From positions 62,001-126,000 of the forward strand of contig NZ_BFBR01000008.1 of assembly GCF_003112735.1 (NCBI RefSeq): DNA of 64,000 nucleotides. The letters are read 5' to 3'. Below the pieces are notes generated by a model. It was not told the origin of the DNA and made no database searches. It saw only the letters and a list, made by a program, of their open reading frames with translations. Position 1 is the first letter of the stretch. Each line of letters starts with the position of its first letter. Made by a program: the position numbers and the translations under genes. The stretch is from Candidatus Phycosocius bacilliformis. GTDB lineage: Bacteria > Pseudomonadota > Alphaproteobacteria > Caulobacterales > Aquidulcibacteraceae. Below, piece by piece: positions 58,332-64,000 of this stretch.

Positions 58332-61300
58332 ATGCAAGCATCTGTTCGTGCCGTTCTGGCTAGCGCAACTGCATTGACTGCAGCGGCCATTCTGACTTCG
58401 CAGGCCTGGGCTCAAGCCGCTCAGCCATCTCCACAGCCGGGTACTGCTGGTTCTGGCACCACGGCAGCCACGCCAGCGACCTCGGCGGAGAAGGCACCAT
58501 CGCAACGGGTCGAGACCATCGTGGTCACAGGCTCACGTATCCGTCGTGATACGTTCAATACGGCATCGCCTCTGACCGTTATCACCAATGAGAATGCTGT
58601 CCTATCTGGTACGATCGATGCCGTAGATATCTTGCAAGGCTCTACAGCTGCGGCTGGTTCGAGCCAAATCAACAACTTCTTTTCTGGTTTTATCGTTGAG
58701 GGCGGTCCGGGTATTCAAACCGTGGGTTTGAATAGCTTGGGCTCTCAACGCACATTGCTTCTTTTGAATGGCCGCCGTCTGCCGCCATCCGGCACGCGCG
58801 GACAAGTTGGCGCAGTCGACCTGCAAACCATCCCAAGCCTTGCCATTAGCCGTTATGAAATCCTCAATGAAGGGGCATCGCCAATTTATGGTTCAGATGC
58901 GGTTGGCGGTGTGGTCAACGCGATTGTACGCACCAATGTCAATGGATTTGAGGCAACAGCGACTGCCAGCAGCCCGACAGAGGGTGATGGGGAACAATTT
59001 GTTGTCGGCACGGTTTGGGGTAAAACGGCAGATCGTTGGAACGTCATGGTATCTGCCCAATACGTGGAACAAAAGGCGCTTAAGATTGGTAGCCGTGACT
59101 TTTGCCAAACCGATTACGTGTTTAATGCCGACACGGGAGTCCGCGTTGATTATATCGATCCCAAAACGGGCCAACCCAAATGCTACGGTGTGGCTGGCGG
59201 AGGCTTCAATTATGTTTCTTTGGGGGGCGCAACGGGGCTAACCGGTCAAGGAACATGGGTGGTTGATCCAACCCAAACGGCACGTACGACTGGGTTGAAT
59301 CCTTCCGTCACTCCGGTTCCCGGTAACCCGGCGGCTTGCGTGACGACAGCCGGCGTGACGGTTACTTGCGCTTCCGCCCAGGTATTGTTGACCGTTCCTG
59401 GATTCCGTCGTCTGTTCTCGCCACGCTTTGGCCAAACAGGCCTGCCCGTTGGCGCACAGATCGATTACAACTCACCCTTCATCGCGTCGTCTGATCTGAT
59501 CTCGCCATCTCAGCGCACGAATGTTTATGCAACTGGTGCCATTGACCTCGACATTTTGGGCGGCATCGAAGTTTATGGAGAGGGGCTCTATGCAAAGCGG
59601 GAATCTGAGCAGATCCGGGGTGCACAATTATTCCCAACCATTCCTGCGACCAATGTCTACAATCCTTTTGGCGTACTAGCTCAGCCTGTGTTGTCACGAC
59701 CAGCTAATGCAGATCAGACGGTTGATACATGGCAGGTGTTGTTAGGTGTGCGCGGGCAAACAGGAAACGGCATCGCAGGTTGGTTCAAGAACGGCCGCTG
59801 GGATGTTTACGGTCAAACCAGCGAAGGCAAGGGGGAGTATGGAGGGACGGCCATTCTGCAGGACCGTCTAAATGCGACCTTGGCAACCACCATTACAGGC
59901 GGCGTTGCTTCCTGCCCGACCCCAGCTTTAACCGGTGGCACCTGTTTGCCGATCAATTTCTTCGATCCTCGAATTATCCGCGGCGAGTATACCGCGGCCG
60001 AGTACGATTATTTGTTCAATGGCCCAAATCTGGGCAAAACAGTTTACCGCCAGTCTGTAATCGAAGCGAACGTTTCGGGTGATCTTTTCGAAATCCCCGG
60101 TGCAGCAGATTCGGTAAAGGCCAATCTGGGTTTCCACTACCGCAAATATGACATCAATGATGTGCCGAGTATCGATTCTCGGCGCGGCAATGTTGCTTTC
60201 TCAACCAGCGCCGGAATCACCAAGGGCAAGGACTCTGTCAAAGAATTCTATGGTGAGATTGCAGCTCCATTGGTCGCAAAAAAGCCCTTGATCGAAAATC
60301 TTGAGCTGACTGCTGCCTACCGTTACACAGATTACGATAGCTATGACTCGAACACGACCTGGAAGGCGACCCTAGATTGGCGCTTGACGCCCCAATTCCG
60401 TGTCGTTGCCATCTCGGGGACATCTTACCGGGCTCCAAGTCTGTTTGAACTTTTCCTCGGCGATCAGACAGGCTTTCTCTCACAGGCCTCGATTGATCCA
60501 TGTCGCAATTGGGGGCAAAGCAGCAATCAGGTCCTGCGTGATCGTTGTCGGGCAGATTTGGTGCCCGAGGATTATGCTGCGACTGGATCAAGTGCCACCA
60601 TCATCACAGGTGGCGGTGAGGGTAATTTGAAGGAAGAGGAATCCCGTTCGGATATCTTCAGCTTCATTTATACACCAACGCTCATAGACCTGAATTTGCG
60701 GGTCGACGCGTGGAAAATCGAGGTGACCGATCAGGTTGCCCAGTTTGGCGCGGGCAACATTGTGAGTTCGTGCTATACCGACACAACTGGTCGGGCTGCG
60801 TCATTCTGCCCGCTGTTCGTGCGGGACAAGAACCCAACTTCAAACCGTTTCAACCAGATTCTGACCGTTCAAAACAATTATGTGAACGTGAATGTAACTC
60901 GAGTTGAAGGCATTGATCTCAAGGCTCTTTATCGCAAAGAGTTCTCATTCGGGAACCTTTCAGTAAATTCCCAGCATCGTTGGACAACCAAGAGCGAGAC
61001 TGGTCTATTCTCTGCAAGTGTTTTGACCGATGATGCTGGCTTGATTGGTGAGCCAATTTACAATTCCACCACGCAGTTGCAGTTCCGTCGCAAAGATTGG
61101 ACCTATGCATGGACGATTGATGCAATTGGCCAGACCAACCAGACCACGGTTAATAATCCAGTTACCATCGCGCCGGGTACATTCTTCGCCTACACAGGTG
61201 CATCACGTTTGCTCTATAAGACCAAAACCGAGGCTTACATTACCCATGATGTCAGCGTTCAGTATCGGTCGGATAACTGGACCCTGGTCGGTGGGATCAG

Positions 61301-61433
61301 CAATATCTTCAATGAAGAACCTCCTTCAATTTCCACAGGTGTGTTTTTCGCACGATTGGGGGAGTATCCGCTTGTATCGCAATATGACTTGGTCGGGCGC
61401 TCGGTGTTTGCTTCCATCACCCGTCGCTTCTGA
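58332..61433 (+). CDS. TonB-dependent receptor between two S9 peptidases
   Basis: 1033 aa from ATG 58332 with TGGGGAAA upstream. The signal peptide ends near residue 28 (AWA/Q); a Pro/Ala/Thr-rich segment leads to a TonB-box-like VETIVVTGSRIRRD, then a plug with QTVGLNSLGSQRTLLLLNGR and SRYEILNEGASPIYGSDAVG. The barrel runs to a C-terminal Phe (FASITRRF). The VVTGSRIRRD/NGRR plug type is common in caulobacterial and xanthomonad receptors for oligosaccharides or peptides. Neighbouring secreted peptidases and Opp genes point to peptides, as inference. Confidence 0.94.
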   Translation: MQASVRAVLASATALTAAAILTSQAWAQAAQPSPQPGTAGSGTTAATPATSAEKAPSQRVETIVVTGSRIRRDTFNTASPLTVITNENAVLSGTIDAVDILQGSTAAAGSSQINNFFSGFIVEGGPGIQTVGLNSLGSQRTLLLLNGRRLPPSGTRGQVGAVDLQTIPSLAISRYEILNEGASPIYGSDAVGGVVNAIVRTNVNGFEATATASSPTEGDGEQFVVGTVWGKTADRWNVMVSAQYVEQKALKIGSRDFCQTDYVFNADTGVRVDYIDPKTGQPKCYGVAGGGFNYVSLGGATGLTGQGTWVVDPTQTARTTGLNPSVTPVPGNPAACVTTAGVTVTCASAQVLLTVPGFRRLFSPRFGQTGLPVGAQIDYNSPFIASSDLISPSQRTNVYATGAIDLDILGGIEVYGEGLYAKRESEQIRGAQLFPTIPATNVYNPFGVLAQPVLSRPANADQTVDTWQVLLGVRGQTGNGIAGWFKNGRWDVYGQTSEGKGEYGGTAILQDRLNATLATTITGGVASCPTPALTGGTCLPINFFDPRIIRGEYTAAEYDYLFNGPNLGKTVYRQSVIEANVSGDLFEIPGAADSVKANLGFHYRKYDINDVPSIDSRRGNVAFSTSAGITKGKDSVKEFYGEIAAPLVAKKPLIENLELTAAYRYTDYDSYDSNTTWKATLDWRLTPQFRVVAISGTSYRAPSLFELFLGDQTGFLSQASIDPCRNWGQSSNQVLRDRCRADLVPEDYAATGSSATIITGGGEGNLKEEESRSDIFSFIYTPTLIDLNLRVDAWKIEVTDQVAQFGAGNIVSSCYTDTTGRAASFCPLFVRDKNPTSNRFNQILTVQNNYVNVNVTRVEGIDLKALYRKEFSFGNLSVNSQHRWTTKSETGLFSASVLTDDAGLIGEPIYNSTTQLQFRRKDWTYAWTIDAIGQTNQTTVNNPVTIAPGTFFAYTGASRLLYKTKTEAYITHDVSVQYRSDNWTLVGGISNIFNEEPPSISTGVFFARLGEYPLVSQYDLVGRSVFASITRRF

Positions 61434-61565
61434 TCTCACGACCCAGCTCTCTCCCGGGGGCAGAATTGGTTCCAATTGATACGGTGCCGATCTTGACCCC
61501 ATTGAATGGAGCGCCAACAGCATAAAGGGCAAGCGCCTCCTAATTGGATTTTGCTCCAGCCAACA

Positions 61566-61600
61566 AAAAGCCCGGCAGGTTTGTCCTGCCGGGCTTGTCT
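61566..61600. terminator. Bidirectional terminator between TonB receptor and S9 copy 2
   Basis: AAGCCCGGCAGG (61568-61579) pairs with CCTGCCGGGCTT (61585-61596), loop TTTGT. Minus-strand tail TTTTTGTT, plus-strand tail GTCTTTGTT. Both genes converge here, so it can serve each. Its core AGCCCGGCAG/CTGCCGGGCT equals that of the terminator at 55905-55930. Confidence 0.88.
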
Positions 61601-61651
61601 TTGTTGATTCTTTGTCGATGACCAATTGTGGCCGGCTAGCTCAGCGGTCCT

Positions 61652-63703
61652 CTATTTCGAGGCGCGTGAGCTGGCCGTTGTCTTCAGGCCAGGTTCTTTG
61701 AAACTGGCAGAGATGTTACCGCAATTATTGCTCATCCAATCGAGAATGAGGGTCAAGAACTGGGTTCTATGCTCTGGTGTCATCTGCCCTAATGTGTGGG
61801 CCATTTTGGGGATTTCGACATAACGGAAGTTCGCATTCGGATTGACCTGCCGCATGCGGGCGGCCGCAGAACGTGAGTGGATGGTATCAGCCTGGCGGTC
61901 ATAATCACCGTGGAAAACGAGCCAAGGGATTTTCACTTGGTCGAGATTAGCCATTGGGTCCCAACCAGCCACCGTTACACCTTGGTTGACCCGCTGCAGG
62001 CGGCTTTCACCCCAGTCAGTCGAGATACGCTCAAGGTCAATAGCAGGTGCACCTGAGATGGCACATTGCCACAAGCCTGCTGAACGACCACCGGAACGGG
62101 CGGCCGCGGCTGCTGCTGCAAAACCACCATAGGAATAGCCGTACATCATCATGCGGTTTGGATCCGCAATGCCTTGGTCAACCAGCCACTTGGCGCCGTC
62201 GTCCTTATCATCTTGCATAAGGGCACCCCATTGCCGGTCGCCCCCCTTCCAGACGGCTTTGCCTAAGCCCAAGGAGCCACGATATTGCGGCATCAGAACG
62301 GCAAACCCGCGCGTGGCAAACATTTGCGGCCAATAGCTGATGTCAAAGTCCATATCGTCGCGTGCCCAAGGCCCGCCGTGGGGCATGACGACAAGCGGCA
62401 AACGCCCATCGCGCTCCTTGTTGTAGCCAGGCGGCAAATACAAAATGCCAGGCACTTGGAACCCGTCACGGGCAGGATAGTAGAGCCATTCGGCAGGGCC
62501 CAAGGTTTTGCGGTCCCAACCTTCGAGTACCGAGCCGATCTTGATGAGCTGGCGCTCATTCTTCAACAAATAATAAGTATCTGGCACGTTCGGGGCGGTC
62601 GCCGTCACCAGAACATTGGCACCGCCGTTACGGCTAGTGAAACTAATGTTGGTGCCTGGCAAGGCTCGCTCGAGCAGATTGCTAATGCGCTTGTCAGTCG
62701 GGTCGAGATAATTGCATTCGGTTGAGGGCCCGTTCCAGCAAAAGCTGCGCAGCGGATCTTGGGTCAGGGCATCTTCGTCTGACGCGGAACCGAAGCTAGC
62801 TGATGAGATGTCAAACTCAGTGTTTTCGGCAATTGGTGCGCTAAGCTTGTCAGTTGCAATGTCGTATTTGGCCAGTACCGTAAAATTGGTGTCTCGATTA
62901 ATGACGACATAGATTGTGCTGTTATCTTTCGAAACATGCACTGGCCGTAAGGTGTAGCGTTCATTCCAAGTGCGCCGCAGGCCTGGCAATTCACGCCAAG
63001 GGCTGTCATTGGTTTCACGGAAATAGACGAACGTGGTGTACACTCCATTCGCCGCGCGCAACTCACTCTTCAGCTTGATTTGGCCTTTGCTGTCCGCCCA
63101 GTCAAAGCTTTCATTGTCGCCAGTCCGTGCAAACCGATCTTTACGACCGGTATTTACGTTCAAGCGCACGATTTCAGTGCCCGAAAAGCGGTTGATTTCC
63201 ATCAGCACCACATTCTCTTCCGAGGGCAGGCGGTTGAACAACCCGAATCCAATGATGCGATCGTCGCCACGTGGGTCGGCCTCGTCGTTGGAAATGTCGA
63301 GGAATGACGACCCGTCCAGATTGGCAATTGCAGCCTTGCTCTGCCAGTTTGAATATGCACCGGCAGCAACGGGCTGGTTAGCAAACACCAGCAACTTCGA
63401 ATTGTTCAGGAACTGAAAGCCCGTGAATCGCATCGTGCGCGACCCGAATTGAGTCGGCGTCTTGCTCATGTCGTCGGTTGACCACACTCGGATCACAGGA
63501 TTTTGACCTGGGATGCCTGCAATTGCGGCAATATGCTTGCCATCTGGGCTGATAGCAGCGCTGCGAATGTTCCAGTCTTTCGACATCACATCGATTGGCA
63601 GTGCCGGACCAGTAGGCTTGAAACCCTGTGCGGGGGCGGCGGTCACGAGCCCAGCAGCACAGATAAACGTCGAAACCGCAAGCAAAATTCGTTTTGCGAC
63701 CAT
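61652..63703 (-). CDS. Secreted S9 family peptidase (prolyl oligopeptidase-like), copy 2
   Basis: 683 aa, ATG 63703. Signal peptide MVAKRILLAVSTFICAAG to an AQG site near residue 26, then full-length similarity to the 55954-58008 product: QGFKPTGPALPIDVMSKDW, ISPDGKHIAAIAGIPGQNP, GTNISFTSRNGGANVLVT, nucleophile MYGYSYGGFAAA, HGDYDRQADTIHS (Asp) and IPKMAHTLGQ (His). The two proteins share nearly identical C-terminal ends (SNNCGNISASFKEPGLKTT). All catalytic residues are intact in both, so neither is decaying. The N-terminal propeller is more diverged, consistent with different substrates. Confidence 0.94.
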   Translation of the reverse strand: MVAKRILLAVSTFICAAGLVTAAPAQGFKPTGPALPIDVMSKDWNIRSAAISPDGKHIAAIAGIPGQNPVIRVWSTDDMSKTPTQFGSRTMRFTGFQFLNNSKLLVFANQPVAAGAYSNWQSKAAIANLDGSSFLDISNDEADPRGDDRIIGFGLFNRLPSEENVVLMEINRFSGTEIVRLNVNTGRKDRFARTGDNESFDWADSKGQIKLKSELRAANGVYTTFVYFRETNDSPWRELPGLRRTWNERYTLRPVHVSKDNSTIYVVINRDTNFTVLAKYDIATDKLSAPIAENTEFDISSASFGSASDEDALTQDPLRSFCWNGPSTECNYLDPTDKRISNLLERALPGTNISFTSRNGGANVLVTATAPNVPDTYYLLKNERQLIKIGSVLEGWDRKTLGPAEWLYYPARDGFQVPGILYLPPGYNKERDGRLPLVVMPHGGPWARDDMDFDISYWPQMFATRGFAVLMPQYRGSLGLGKAVWKGGDRQWGALMQDDKDDGAKWLVDQGIADPNRMMMYGYSYGGFAAAAAAARSGGRSAGLWQCAISGAPAIDLERISTDWGESRLQRVNQGVTVAGWDPMANLDQVKIPWLVFHGDYDRQADTIHSRSAAARMRQVNPNANFRYVEIPKMAHTLGQMTPEHRTQFLTLILDWMSNNCGNISASFKEPGLKTTASSRASK

Positions 63704-64000
63704 GTGTGATTACCCCATGTGACTATGGTGATGGAGATGAGCGCCCGAAAGCGCGCTGAAACGCTTTACAACCCATTCCATGTAGCTTCTCTCCATCGAA
63801 GAGCAAGTTGCCTAGCAGCGATTACCAGCCGTGCACAAGAGTGTGGCAAACATGTTACAAATTTTTCACAAGTGATGCCATGAGCAGATTTGGACAGGAT
63901 GAGTCCTTGCAAGCACTTGCCGTTCGCGCTTAACCGCCCCCAGTGCAAAATTCGTGATTTTTTACCTCTGATTACCTGAGGTAATGTCGGCGAGTTTTGG
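63704..64000. other. Upstream region of S9 copy 2, to window edge
   Basis: About 300 bases with no gene. It contains the shared motif GCAAACATGTTAC at 63846-63858 and, near the edge, an odd-length perfect palindrome ATTACCT-G-AGGTAAT (63971-63985) preceded by a TTACCT half-site at 63962. Short open frames here carry nothing recognisable. Confidence 0.6.
63846..63858. promoter_or_regulatory. Shared upstream motif, site 2
   Basis: Exact second copy of GCAAACATGTTAC (see 58167-58179), about 145 bases before the S9 copy 2 ATG and in the same orientation relative to the peptidase. Outside the motif the two upstream regions differ, so this is unlikely to be plain residual duplication. Confidence 0.45.

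Overview
The window looks like a chromosomal segment of a Gram-negative alphaproteobacterium, most plausibly a Caulobacterales/Hyphomonadaceae-type aquatic heterotroph. The basis is the tRNA-Trp-secE-nusG-rplKAJL-rpoBC order, RpoB and RpoC lengths of 1377 and 1399 residues, a short (274 aa) Caulobacter-style flagellin, a grxC-nitrilase-DUF1178 operon, and several large TonB-dependent receptors. Genus assignment is inference; no rRNA gene is present. No CRISPR array, IS element or prophage was seen.

Layout. 1-1309 is the N-terminal part of a TonB-dependent receptor on the minus strand that runs off the left edge. 1709-14900 is the transcription/translation core: tRNA-Trp, secE, nusG, rplK, rplA, an rplJ leader, rplJ, rplL, a terminator, an unexpected membrane protein, rpoB, rpoC and a strong terminator. 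14988-21563 holds an SDR and an envelope-glycosylation cluster (GtrB-like GT2, GtrA-like flippase, two paralogous GT-C membrane proteins, a SAM methyltransferase). 21596-26467 carries a Nudix hydrolase divergent from a YedK/HMCES-type DNA-protein crosslinker, an MFS transporter, yaaA-patatin, and a DUF962 protein. 26560-27870 is an A+T-rich islet with a VapB45/VapC45-like toxin-antitoxin pair. 27888-31007 is alaS with an abutting small gene. 31193-36336 has an Oar-like TonB receptor and a Tat-exported amidohydrolase. 36448-44983 is mixed metabolism: DUF1178, nitrilase, glutaredoxin, DUF1003, rsmD, a DnaJ-like protein, pdxH, an SDR, an acyl-CoA ligase, a DUF1499 protein and a small secreted protein. 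45154-48658 holds a lone flagellin gene and a KdpD/KdpE-like two-component pair without kdpFABC. 49-51.4 kb is a three-gene operon (DUF442 phosphatase-like, ATP-grasp-like, metallo-beta-lactamase fold).

The right end (51.7-64 kb) reads as a peptide-scavenging region: OppB and OppC permeases, an OppA-type lipoprotein, and a large TonB-dependent receptor placed between two closely similar secreted S9 (prolyl-oligopeptidase family) peptidases. The inferred scheme is that secreted or periplasmic peptidases cut proteins or peptides, the TonB receptor brings fragments across the outer membrane, and OppABC moves them through the inner membrane. No Opp ATPase gene is present in the window. The S9-receptor-S9 arrangement, with a shared upstream motif and near-copied terminators, is the most distinctive locus here.

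Starts were moved inward from the longest possible reading frame wherever a Shine-Dalgarno sequence, an overlap with the upstream stop, or family N-termini argued for it; each case is stated.
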